A stretch of DNA of 64,000 bases from Actinostola sp. cb2023 (Eukaryota; Cnidaria; Anthozoa; Actiniaria; Actinostolidae). Below are positions 34,008 through 46,800 of the stretch, one piece after another (within the stretch, counting starts at the first letter, position 1; every line of letters starts with the position of its first letter). Both the position numbers and the translations under genes were made by a program. The notes beneath the pieces are model-generated. The model saw nothing but the letters and a program-made list of their open reading frames with translations, searched no databases and was not told the DNA's origin. The DNA lies in contig JAUJYZ010000484.1 in the NCBI GenBank assembly GCA_033675265.1, positions 186,001 through 250,000 on the forward strand, read 5' to 3'.

Positions 34008-34160
34008 ATGGAATCCGGCTTGTGTTAAATATATACCTGAATCATGAAATTGTTGTTCATACAGCCGGATATTATATAAACATGATTCAGGCAGTTAATG
34101 CTGAACAACTTGAAGTTCATGATTCAGGTATATGAAACACAAGACTGGAATCCTATGTGG
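34008..34160. mobile_element. Small foldback MITE
   Basis: GGAATCCGGCTTGTGTTAAA with TATACCTGAATCATGAA on the left is mirrored on the right (TTCATGATTCAGGTATAT, GGAATCC in diverged form). Interrupts the block shared with the 9.2 kb region. Confidence 0.6.
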
Positions 34161-34395
34161 TTGTCGTTTATAAATTCGGTCGTCGATCGTTGGGATCGTT
34201 TCACCTTGACGGTCTTGTACATACATATTTTATTTAGTACCATATATGATAAGAATTAAGAGTTGATAGGAGAAATTAAACTGACTATAGATAGCTAAAC
34301 TAGTTTACAATTGTATGTGTTTTACTTACGACTTGTGCGACTTGAGAGCAGATAACTACCATCTTTAATCTGACAATCAATAAATCAAACCTTAC

Positions 34396-34555
34396 CTGGA
34401 TTATAGCTTCAGTATTACAAACGGAAGAAACTGTGACAACTGCTTACAACGATAGAGTAAGTTTATACTTCACTATAAAACACTTGTCTTTGAAAGAAAC
34501 CCTTTGTCAGAAAATAGCAGGCGTCACTAGATTATCCGTAAGGCCTGGAACGAGC
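34396..34555 (-). other. Possible noncoding first exon with donor, copy 2
   Basis: Diverged copy of 9278-9465 that keeps the CAG/GTAAGG donor on the minus strand. It sits about 320 bp upstream of the SUGT1 start in head-to-head orientation, so a shared or divergent promoter is possible between 34556 and 34872. Confidence 0.35.
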
Positions 34556-34872
34556 CTCTCTTTTGTGCATTTGTTATGATAATCTATTTTATTAACCTTT
34601 ATATGATATATTATACATTATATAAGCCTCGTAGAGAGAACGTGTTTGTATATTGGTAGATGTAGATACATTTCGTATTATTTATAATTTTATATAATTT
34701 TATTTTATTTTCGTCAACCACACGGGTAGCCCAACGCGATATTTCTGCTCATTCCCAGATCCTCACCGACTTAATATACCATGGTACAAGGAACAAGATT
34801 TAGGGCCTCGGTGCAGTGTTTTCAAACTTGAAAGTTGATGTTCGTTTGTTTGCAGCTTTTTTCGACGTCTTT
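34556..34872 (+). promoter_or_regulatory. Presumed SUGT1 promoter / 5' UTR
   Basis: Only the DNA between the minus-strand exon copy and the SUGT1 ATG. AT-rich, with no clear TATA box placement or CpG cluster. Assigned by position alone. Confidence 0.3.
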
Positions 34873-34895
34873 ATGAACGACTCAGAGCTGTTTAG
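34873..34895 (+). CDS. SUGT1: SUGT1 exon 1 (coding part)
   Basis: Seven codons plus two bases starting at ATG, then a strong GTAAGT donor. It joins the next exon to give a serine codon. The 5' UTR extent is not visible. Intron 1 is only 84 bp. Confidence 0.72.
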
Positions 34896-37800
34896 GTAAG
34901 TAAAACTATTAATTAGCTATGTGTATGTATGTATAGCAAATTATATTTCGTTTTGACCATTTTATTTTCGCTAAACCAGCCAAGGAAACGAGGCGTACGT
35001 GGATGGCGACTACCAACTTGCACTTCAGGTAAAACTAATGTCAAAAAGTCTAGTATTATTTGCTCAATAAGGTTACCATAGTTGGGAATGGATTCTCTGG
35101 CACGAATAGTATTAACAACACGCACTCAGCTGTATTCTCAGTATATGTACAATGTATACATGTATGTACGTCCTATCTAACTCTGTAAATCTTATCATTA
35201 TTATCATAGACTGCTAGAGTGATTCCAATAAACCTGGGCATTACTAACTACACCAATACACACTATTAGACACTCACTCTTGTTTTCTTTTGTTCCTTTG
35301 CATCTAATAAACACTGACAGCTAATCGGTAGTGCCCAGGTGTATTGGACTCACTCTATGCACTTCGCGTGTATACTTTATATTTATAAGACAATATATAC
35401 TGATGTACAACTTGTACACACGCCATGAAATGTACTGTACATATGTAATGATACTACAGTACACAGTCTACAATGTGGACACTTGGCCTTGTACAGTACA
35501 TGTACATGTACACTGTGCTCTGCTTTTACCGGCCACAGTAGATGTCCCTGATATACATGTATATTATATTGTACAGGATGAACAGCTTAAAAATACACTC
35601 TGTACATGTACATTAATACTGTGTACATTATTAGGAGCAATTGCAGAATAGTCCTCCCTTGTATTCATGGCAATGCGTATGTACGCGTCCCTGTCTCTCT
35701 CTTGTAGAATGAAGCTGGGTCATTCCACAGTAAGCCGTCTGTTGCGGAGACTACATTCAGAGACTTTTCCCATTACATATCTTTAAATCTAAACTGCATA
35801 GGAGATTCATTCCACTTTTGTATGGTGGATGTCTATTAGAGCTATGAACAAGAGTAGTATGATTCACCCCTAATCGCATGATTGGAATGTCACACTAAGT
35901 TATATGGCTGTTGCGGAGACTACACAGAAAAATCTTGATTTTCAATACATCACACTAATGTGAAAAGTTCTCTGAATCTATGATAAATCTGAAATGTCTG
36001 TCTGCTTTACATTAAAGGGCTTTCTATCTAGCTTATATAAATACCAAAACATTTAACATCTATTCCTCATATTCCCATCATAACCCATAATTATAAATGG
36101 TGGTGCTGTTGCGGAGACTATGTTGCGGAGACTACATCAGGTACTTTGATTCAAATGCAGCAATTAACAACAAGGATTAAGCAGTTAAGAACAAATTTTG
36201 AAGTTTGAGCACAATGTGACAATATCACAAGCAAAATTAAATTACTATAATGAGTAAAAGACACAATGCAATCAAGTACATGTACAGATTCTGTCAATTT
36301 GCTCGATCCAGTCGATTATACCACACTACACATCAAGTAATCTGAATCTGGGATAATTTACAGTGTCTGTCTGTCTTAAACTTTATGGCATGCTATCTGG
36401 TTTAATGTGATGCCAAACCATTTAATTTGTATGCATGTATTCCCATCACAATTAACAATTTTAAATGATGGTGCTGTTGCGGAGACTACGTTGCGGAGAC
36501 TACATCATGTAATAGAAATCAAAACATTTCAGTACTGCTAGAGAAAGTGAAATTCACTGAGAAATTTAGGTCTTACATGCCTTACAAAGTTGTCAAGCCA
36601 AATAAAATTACCCACAATACTCTAAAAACGTGAACTGCATATGCTCAGAAATTTACTAGTGCCCAGTCTCCTAATATTGGTTGAGAATGGTAAACATGTA
36701 GTGCAAAGTGGTTGTACTAAGCCACAAAACAGTGGATTCTGCTGTATTTTGTTCTCACATACAGAGAAGACATGAATCTAGAAATTTGCTATTATACTTT
36801 TATCAGTTTGGCTCAAATTATACCTGACATTTTAGATTTACCTCTCAAAAGTTGTAGTCTCCGCAACAAAATTGTAGTCTCCGCAACAGAAAAACAATTT
36901 GATTTTTTGCCCTTATGAGAAAAAATTCAGGACATGTTGATGTAGTACAACTTATCTCTAAGTGTAAATTAGAACTTATCACACTTGGGTCAAAGTTCTT
37001 TCATTTGGTCACTCATAAACAAAACTTTAAGGTGTAAAAAATGTTGCGGAGACTACAATTCACTATTGGAAGCCAAATACAGCATAGCTGTAACAGCACA
37101 GTCAACTTCAACCATGTGTTTTAGAAAGTAGACCAGTATGAGAAGATATCCAGTGGTTTTGCTAAAAGTTTCAGCTTTTAATTGTTTATCAATCAAAAAA
37201 GATATTTGTAGTCTCCGCAACACTGATTTCATGATTTTTTATAATTCATTATAATTTATGCAGCAATGCCGACTTGTCAAAGTAAAACATCACTTGTAAA
37301 GTAAAGTTAAGCCTCTTAACTACATTTTAAAACATAATTTGGGTCAATTAAAGACATTTCTAAAACTGATCTTCAGGTATCACAATACTGTGGAATGACC
37401 CAGCTACTTGTATTCATGGCAATGAGTCTACACATCCCTGTCTCTCTCTTGTAGAATGAAGCTACTTGTATTCATGTCAATGCGTCTGTACGCGTCCCTG
37501 TCTCTCTCTTGTAGAATGAAGCTACTTGTATTCATGTCTATGCTTCCCTGTCTCTCTCTTGTAGAATGAAGCTACTTGTATTCATGTCAATGCGTCTATG
37601 CGTCCCTGTCTCTCGCTTGTAGAATGAAGCTACTTGTATTTATGTCAATGCGTCTAGTACGCGTCCCTGTCTCTCTCTTGTAGAATGAAGCTACTTGTAT
37701 TCATGTCAATGCGTCTACACTTCCCTTTAAGCTCATCACCAATAGATGAGGTTGGGGTTGGGTGACATAGAGTGGGACTGACCTCGCTAGTCCGAGTCCC

Positions 37801-40800
37801 TCACGGAGGTCACCATGGCAACCATGCCGCAGTCCACCCCCTTGCACCCGTCACACTGACTTCTAGTTAGTCAGTGGAGTAAAACTAATATATATAATTG
37901 ACTTACCTGTTTAATACTTACCATAAGATGGTCTCTCTTGGCCTTTCCCAGGGTACTGTTGACCCTGCATTGTTGCTTATCAAGCCACCACAACCAACCC
38001 CAAAGACGCTTGAGCCGTGTTGTGATGTTGAGCTTGCGACGTGCACGCCCCGAAAATCCCCAAGAGATGAAGAACTCATGGCGGAATGTAGTTAAACTCC
38101 ATGATAGTGTACACTGTGTATCTTTTGTATACTGTGTATCTTTTGTATCTTTGTACATGCTATTGCGAGTGACACGGCGAGACATAAATTGATCTGCAAC
38201 AATCAGCTTAGCAATGAGATTCTCGATTCGCTCAAGCGCCTGTTGCTCCACAACTGACAGCAAAAGGGGGCGAACAGCGGATGACACATGTATTGCAGCC
38301 CCTGCCCAGGTATAAGGGTCCCCCACGCTTCGGGTACCCAAGCAAGACCGCTGGCCAGCATTGTCTCGAGTTTAACCTTGCCTAAATTTCATTTAGCCTC
38401 GTGTCTCTCTCTTGTAGAATGAAGCTACTTGTATTCAATGTCAATGCGTCTATGCGTCCCTGTCTTCTCTCTCTTGTAGAATGACGCTACTTGTATTCAT
38501 GTCAATGCTTCAACGCGTCTATGTCAATGCGTCTATAGCTTGCCGTGAAGGGGGGGGGGGGATATTCTGCAATCTAGCCCGTTATTATTAAGCTCAAGAA
38601 GATTGTGTATCGCAACTGCTTTAACATTAACCAGGTCTCTTGTTTTTTAACTTTACCAAAAATGAATGTTTGTTGTTATATTTCAGAAATATTCAGCAGC
38701 CATAGAACTGAATGAAAATCATTGTGAATATTTTGTAAAAAGAGCAACAACATATATTAGACTTGGTCTTTACAAAGGTATGATTTATAGAACTGAAATA
38801 ATTATAATATCTACAGATTAAAATGTCAAAGACTGTCTTAGGCTGGCGACAATGAATCTAAAATAGAGTCGTTATCGTATGAGTGGGAAGTACATGTAGT
38901 TACCAGGGCATCTGACAGGTTGCGGGGAAAAAAGTAAAATTGTGCGGGATTTTGGACGTAAATTGTGCGGGGAAAAACATCGATTGTGCGGGAAATTGTG
39001 CGGGATTGCACAATATTTTAAGGTTTCGGTACACATTTCTCCCAGAAAATTGACCCCAAAATGTCCAGATCGCTTTAATTTGAAGGAACAGATATCAGAG
39101 AAGGTATTATTTTGATTGATTTCTTTCAACAAAACAAGGGATTTCTGGACGTGTTTTCAAAGGTAAATGGCGTAAAAATATCCATAAATGTTTCCCAAAA
39201 CCATAGTGATCAAGAGGAATGTCTGTTTCATTGAAAATTTTCAACAAATTGTGCGGGATTTTGAGGAATTGTGCGGGATTGTGCGGGTTTGACCTAATTG
39301 TGCGGACCCGCAACCATGCAACCTGTCAGATGCCCTGAGTTACGGTATGGTTCGTGTGGTGACAATACTGTGCCGTGCCGTGTCCAAGGATACTGATCGG
39401 TTGAGCAATGATTTTGGGCACCATGATTGGTTGAATAAGTGTCTTTGTTTCCGTACCGTGACCGTAACTCTGTACCATATAGGTTGCCCACTCATACGAA
39501 AACAACTCTACAATACATGTACATGAGCATATGGGCATTTTGTCTGCACATGCGTGAAATATCAACAGTAACACAAAGACCCTCTGACACGCGCATATAT
39601 CCCGCGCCATCCCGCGCTAATTTAAATACCAGGAATAACAAACAAGATGGCGAAGTTCTATCTCATATATTTATTTATGAACTTGCCTATATGGACATAT
39701 GCAACTCTAAAATGATGGATTCTATTTTATCAATGCTGAAGGCATGCTGCAGTTGTCATAACCAGTATTTACGATGCATTATGAGTTGCATATTGCAAGG
39801 TGAGGGAGGTCCAGACATGACGAGCTAAACTGACAATGGCTGCCGTCTTCGCCGTATACATGCACTTTGAACATTCATAGCAGGAGCTACGCATTTTTTG
39901 AAAGTCATTTATTGTGATGAATGGAATGACTATTGAATAATCTTCGCCTCCGTAACATTAAGCAGCTTGGGGGTCGGTAGAAATCGAAAGATACTTTGAC
40001 TTGAATGCTTGGAGACCATATTTCTGCTCGTCTTGAGTCCCGTAAATGGTAAGCAAAACTATTGCAATGCAAAACAGTGGAAACAAGTTTTAATTTTCTT
40101 AACAACTAATTTTTCTGCAAAGTCTGTTCTCTCATTTATACTTTCAAAGACTTAGAATAAGGAAATAAACGAAGATATGATAGAACCATGGCTTCGAGAA
40201 GTAACACAAAACATCAATTCCGCCATTACACCGAGTATAGGGTGAGAAGAATCTATAAAATCTGACAGCTAAGCATTTTTTGAAGCCCCATTCTCTATAA
40301 AATCTGAAATTATATAAAGGAATGAATGCCTTGGTAATTATCTCCAACTTGGGGGTCGGTAAAAATTTCAAGAAATATCTCGTTAAAGTTCGACCTAAAT
40401 TGAACACCTCTACATATTCACCGGGCCATAGCTCGAAATCGCGTACACCTGAAAAACCATTTCATTAAAATTCTAAAAGTTTACTTTCATCACAATTACC
40501 AAGCGTTAATCCAGTGCTGTAGAATACTTGATTGTAGAAATAATTAACGCTGAACATCCAACTCGAAACACCACAGTCGCATTTCAATGTAAAATATCTC
40601 ATCATCAAAAGAAATAACAGCGGCCAAAGATATACCCAGGGGAAGAAGTGTTTATCGTCTTTAAAAATGAGTACATTTTCATGACGTTTAAACTTTAGAA
40701 ACGCGTAGATCTCCTACAAAATATCCTTAAAATGAGCTATCGAGCTGTAAAATGGTTCAGACGTCACTGTCAATGCTGTGTTGGCGCATGCGCAGACAAA

Positions 40801-43800
40801 ATACCATATGCTATGTACATGTAGATATCCAAGGTAATATTTTTTTAACCACAGGAACCCCATTATGAAACACAGGAAGCCCAATGTTACTTTCATTGTA
40901 ATTTCAAAATAATGCTTTCCTGGTTATCCAGTGATTTGCTTTTACTTACCATAATGTCTGGTGGACATTCATTTAATAGAGCAAGAAAACAAAATAAAGA
41001 AGATGAAGTACAAATAACAACACACAGCTGGGTTAATTTGGGTTAATTGATAACATTGTAGTTTTTGGTTTCCATGTTGGGTTGAGTCAGTCTGTCTTAC
41101 ATCAGTCACGACTCAGACGCAGTCTTTACTAGACGTTTAACCGTTAGTTCCTATATTGCTCAGTCTGTATGTACAGAGAAATATCAGACCTCAGTCTTTG
41201 CTGTACATGTATGTACATTTAACAATTATTCCATGAAATCGAGTCATACCGGTACATGATCTGATAGCCAATGATCTGCTAACCGAGTTGTCTATCAGCC
41301 ATGTACGACGAGATTGAGAGGAATAATTTATTATATATTAGACAACCACTGGATTGTGAGAAATAATTTTTTTTTTTTTTTTAGTGCGGCAAAACCAGTC
41401 CGCCATTGTTGAAAATATCCAACTTTCTCTACTCGTGGTATTATGAGATCATAGCCTACTAGTAGAGTAGCCAATCAGAGCGTGCGCTTGCAGCAGGGGC
41501 ATAGCCAGGATTTTCCATTGGGGGGTCACACTCCATATCATTCACCACCAAATCCCCTCCTCCCCTCCTCAAACATATACATTTATAAAGGTGGTTCCCA
41601 CATAATGAATGACCAGTTTGCCGTATTTTTTAACTCGCTTGCTCCACGTCAATATTGCTTGGATTTTATTGTGCTTAACACAAATACTAATTCAACTATT
41701 CTGCCTTTCGACGGTGTATTCAAAATTATCATGATTGTAAGCCGCGTTTGTGAATGCCAGCTGATATTCAAACGACACTATTTTCACTAAAACTGCTGCC
41801 AAGCGTTATTCCCTCGTATGATCTCTGTACAGGCCTCATACATGTACCATGCTCGGTTAATTAACAGTTAATCATTTTGTTAAGTACAGTACCGATCGAA
41901 ACTAACCTCAAACGCGAAGTTAACATACATGTATGTTAACGCAAAGTAAACGGCGGCATGCATTTGGAGTTAACGCAAAACAAACCCAAAGCAAACCCTG
42001 CCGATGTTTGCATTTGTTTAGCGTTTACTAAATGAACGCAAAGCAAATGCAAAGCAAACTATTCTATTCTAAACTCGAATGGATTTCATTTTCGAAAGCA
42101 TTCAAACATCGTTATATATTTACAATGTAATAGAAATTCAGTACAGTTTACAGTAAATGTACAAAATAATGCACACACAAAATCAAACACACTTCAGCAA
42201 ACTGAAAGCGAGCAAAATTAGCTGAAACTAAAAGCAATTTCTGTGTCGAAATCTCATTGCCAGAGGACATGAATTCGAAGACATTTTAGATAAAAGATGA
42301 CAATGTTTTCGCAAGGAACACAACCAACTAGACATCGACTAGACACTAACTTGGCGCCGAGATCTGTCACATTACATGTACCGGTATGTACATGTAAGTC
42401 ACACAAAGAAACCACTAATCAGATGACAAGGGAGTAATGGTGGATCGTAGCGAATGACTTCGCAAACTTTACTCTTGAAAGTCCGAAAAGTTCAATGTAC
42501 AAATGTACCAGTCGAAGATCAAGAAACGATTTACCTTATTGAGAAATTGCAATTTAATCTGTCCAAATCTGTACAAATATGACAATTCAGAACCATAAAT
42601 CTTCCTTTAGCTTCCTTTGTAATTCATATATTCATATACCTTCGTTCGACCATCGGCTTGGGTTTGTTTACTTCTCGAACGCATGTTTGTTCTGCGTTAA
42701 CTCCAAACAAACGCAATGCAAACCCTGGCAAACTTTGCATATGTTTGGAGTTAACGCAAAACAAACACGCGCTTGAAGTTAGTTTCGATCGGTACTGCAC
42801 TTGTAAATCTAATATAATTGAATTAATTAATTGATAAACATTCATAATGTACCAAAAGGATGACATTCAAAGTTAATTTTCCCACTCAATTTGTGAAAAT
42901 CTGAAACTATTTCTTCACTCAAGTATATTACATCTCTAGAGCTGTCTATGATCTGAGTTCTGTTGCAAACAGAAATCTAGAAGTAGGTAGAAACGATCAT
43001 TGAAATGTGGGCTTCCTGTGGTGTGCTCAACGATTGAAACGCCAGAAATTCGGTTAACATTCAACCTAAATACAGCAAATTAAAGTTTTCTCTAGCTTCC
43101 TATAATAGATATTTCGTATTTCTAAGTAATATTTGTCTCAAAGTTTAAGCTTTGAAAATTTTCGATTACCGTATTCACCGGCGTATAAGCCGCACTTTTT
43201 TCCCGAAAATCGCAATCCAAAGTTGGGGGTGCGGCTTATCTGCGAGAACATCGGGAATTGGTATCAGAAATTTACATAAAATTAACATAAAAGTATAAAA
43301 GAATAGCTACGCACATCATTCGTGTGTTTATTACTATTAGTTACTCCTAAAAGCATCGGCCATTGCTTAGACGTTAAACAGTCAAATTAACGGGTGCTAA
43401 CACCTTTTCAGACAGTTTAATGGCTTGTTAAATTGTGCTAACGGTTTTACTACAAGACCTAGTTAACGGTTTGCTATAAAGTGTTTTTCATTGATGAGCG
43501 GGTTGATTCACGTGCTAACACAACATGTGTTAATCAAGTCTCAAACATAACATTCTCACGTGCACGCTAATGAACCTTATATTTTAGAACTGAAAACTTG
43601 CTAACCTTCTCTGTATCGTTCCAATTTACATGTAATACGAACATATCCCGGGGGAAAAAAAGAATGCCCATTTTATAACTCGGGCTTCTTCCAGAAGTGC
43701 CCGAGTAAAAAATATTTCTTCCAAAATTTGCATTGCCAAACTCGGGGTGCGGCTTATCTGCGAGTGCGGCTTATATGCCGGTGAATACGGTATACTAAAT

Positions 43801-46800
43801 TATTGTTATCTTGACTGTTTTATATAGCGTAGGTTTCTAGTGACTTACACCACTTTTACAAATAGGACATTTAGTTGTATTTCAATGTTCATGTACAGTG
43901 GAACCCGGCCTTACGGACACCTGGTTATTACGGAGAACGGACACTTTAACCTGTCCCAATATGCTCATTTTCATACAAAGCCTACCCGGTTAATACGGAC
44001 ACTTTATTTTCTTAAGACAACGACAATGTGTAAATTGGTCACTTTTAGTAAAATTGCATTTTTTCCGTACTTTCTCACGTTGAACTTGTAAACTGATCGC
44101 TAATTACATTGCATTCAGACTTTTTCCACTAAAAATAAATAGATCACCAGTAACATGCATTCAGTGTTTGCGCTAAAAATAAACACATGACGTAAATTGA
44201 CTAACCCAGTTTATACGGACACCCGGTTAATACGGACACTGCGTCCTGTCCCGATGGTGTCCGCATACATTAACCGGGTTCCACTGTAATTACATTAATT
44301 ACAAGTTTTGTACATGTATGTCTTTCTTCTTAGATGCTTGTGCAGATTCAAAGAATGCAATAAAACTAGGACCTCAAAATGTCAAGGCTCATCAAAGACA
44401 AGGGTGAGTAAAACTAATGTAATATACAATGTACATGTATAAATGATTGAATGAATGAATGGATGGATGGATAAACACATTACATTGTACATCAAATGAG
44501 TGCAACAGTATATAATATGTCTCTCATACATGTATTCCTATCAATGTCATCATGATTAGTATTATAATTTCATTCTTTCTAATTCTAGGGAGTCCCTTTA
44601 TTATCTTGATGAATATAATGAAGCAAAAGCAGCGTTTGAAAAAGGACTATCTATAGATGGTAATTAGATGCATGGGATATATTGATAAATAAATATATTA
44701 ATTATACAGCTTATCAGATGGTCTCCTACATGTATAGATATAATTTAGTGATTTAAATACATGAAATGTGGGATCCCTGTGGTGTAGTCCAAAATTAATG
44801 CAAGAAATTCGGTTAAGAATCAATCAAGATGGAGCAGATTATAGTTTTCTCTACTCTCCTATCAATACTCTGTGTTTCTACATGTAAGTAATATTTGTCT
44901 AAGATTTTGCGCTAAATACTTTGCCTCAACGGTTACTACATTGTACTACGTACGATCCATTGTAGAATATATTGCGAGTGAATTAGCGAGTGTGAGGTGA
45001 GCGACGCAGTAAACAGTAAACTTATTGTATCTAGTAAAAGTCTCATTGTACAATAATGTTATTATATCCTGCAATTTATCACAACATCATGTAGTTTTGT
45101 GTCTTTTTTTTAATAATAATAATAATTTATAGAAAAAAATCAAGAACTACAGAATTGGATTGTAAAATGCAATACAGCATTAGACACAGTTGATGAAACA
45201 CTTGAAAATGGTAAGTATCATATATATGCAGTGTACATGTACATATGTTATTAAAAACAAACACATCTTACACTCGTTTACCTGGAAATCAGGTAAAAAA
45301 GGCATCATGGGCTTTTAAAATGGGGGGGGGGGGGGGGTTCCTATGTTACTTGTGACCCCACATCAGTAGTGAGTGGGGGAAGATGCGAACAAACAAATGG
45401 TATTTCCAAGGCTCTAGATTTCAAAATTGACCCTGCTCTGACCCCCTAGAAACATGTTGCTCTGTGCATCAGCACGCTACAAATTGAATGTCCCTAAGGG
45501 CTATATACATTCTGTACATGTAAGAAATTGGCACTGGATGCCTGCCCTCCATTGAAAATGAAATGACGAGCTCTGTTAAATTCCATGATCACAGTCATCA
45601 TTATCTTGTTGTTTTGCTCTATAGGACAAACTAGACCAACTATGTTGGCGGCAACAGAATGTACAGAAGAGGTAAGGGCTACATGTCAACATTCAGAATT
45701 TTCTTATTTTCACTTTCATATTTTTTTCTTATTTTTATCTTCTGACTCTAATCAAACCAGAAACAGCAAACACATTGTTCTAAAATAGTCCCAGTCCACA
45801 CCTCTAATAGACCTCTAGTAAGCAGACACCTCTAATAAGCAGACACCTATAATACACCTCTAGCAAGCAGACACCTCTAGCAAGCTGACACCTCTAGTAA
45901 GCAGATACCTCTAGTAAGCAGACACCTATAGTAAGCAGACACCTATAATACACCTCTAGCAAGCAGACACCTCTAGTAAGCAGACACCTATAATACACCT
46001 CTAGTAAGCAGATACCTCTAGTCAGCAGATACCTCTAGTAAGCAGACACCTCTAGTAAGCAGACACCTCTAGTAAGAAGACACCTCTAGTAAGCAGATAC
46101 CTCTAGCAAGCTGACGCCTCTAATAAGCAGATACCTCTAGTAAGCAGATACCTCTAGTAAGCTGACGCCTCTAATAAGCAGATACCTCTAGTAAGCAGAT
46201 ACCTCTAGTAAGCAGACACCTCTAGTAAGCAGACACATCTAGTAAGCTGACACCTCTAGCAAGCTGACACCTCTAGTAAGCAGACACCTCTAGTAAGCAG
46301 ACACCTCTAGTAAGCAGATACCTCTAGCAAGCTGACACCTCTAGTAAGCTGACACCTCTAGCAAGCTGACACCTCTAGTAAGCAGACACCTCTAGTAAGC
46401 AGATACCTCTAGTAAGCAGATACCTCTAGCAAGCTGACACCTCTAGTAAGCAGACACCTCTAGTAAGCTGACACCTCTAGCAAGCTGACACCTCTAGTAA
46501 GCGGATACCTCTAGTCAGCAGATACCTCTAGTAAGCAGACACCTCTAGTAAGCAGACACCTCTAGTAAGCAGACACCTCTAGTAAGCTGACACCTCTAGC
46601 AAGCTGATACCTCTAGTAAGCAGATACCTCTAGTAAGCAGACACCTCTAGTAAGCTGACACCTCTAGCAAGCTGGCACCTCTAGTAAGCAGATACCTCTA
46701 GTAAGCAGACACCTCAGAGCAGACACCTCTAGTAAGCTGACACCTCTAGTAAGCAGACACCTCTAGTAAGCTGACACCTCTAGTAAGCAGACACCTCTAG

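Noticed and set aside
37871..38341. 156-codon minus-strand frame
   Set aside because: Within an insertion in a minisatellite, includes a KDTQYTKDTQ short repeat, and shows no domain or conserved pattern.
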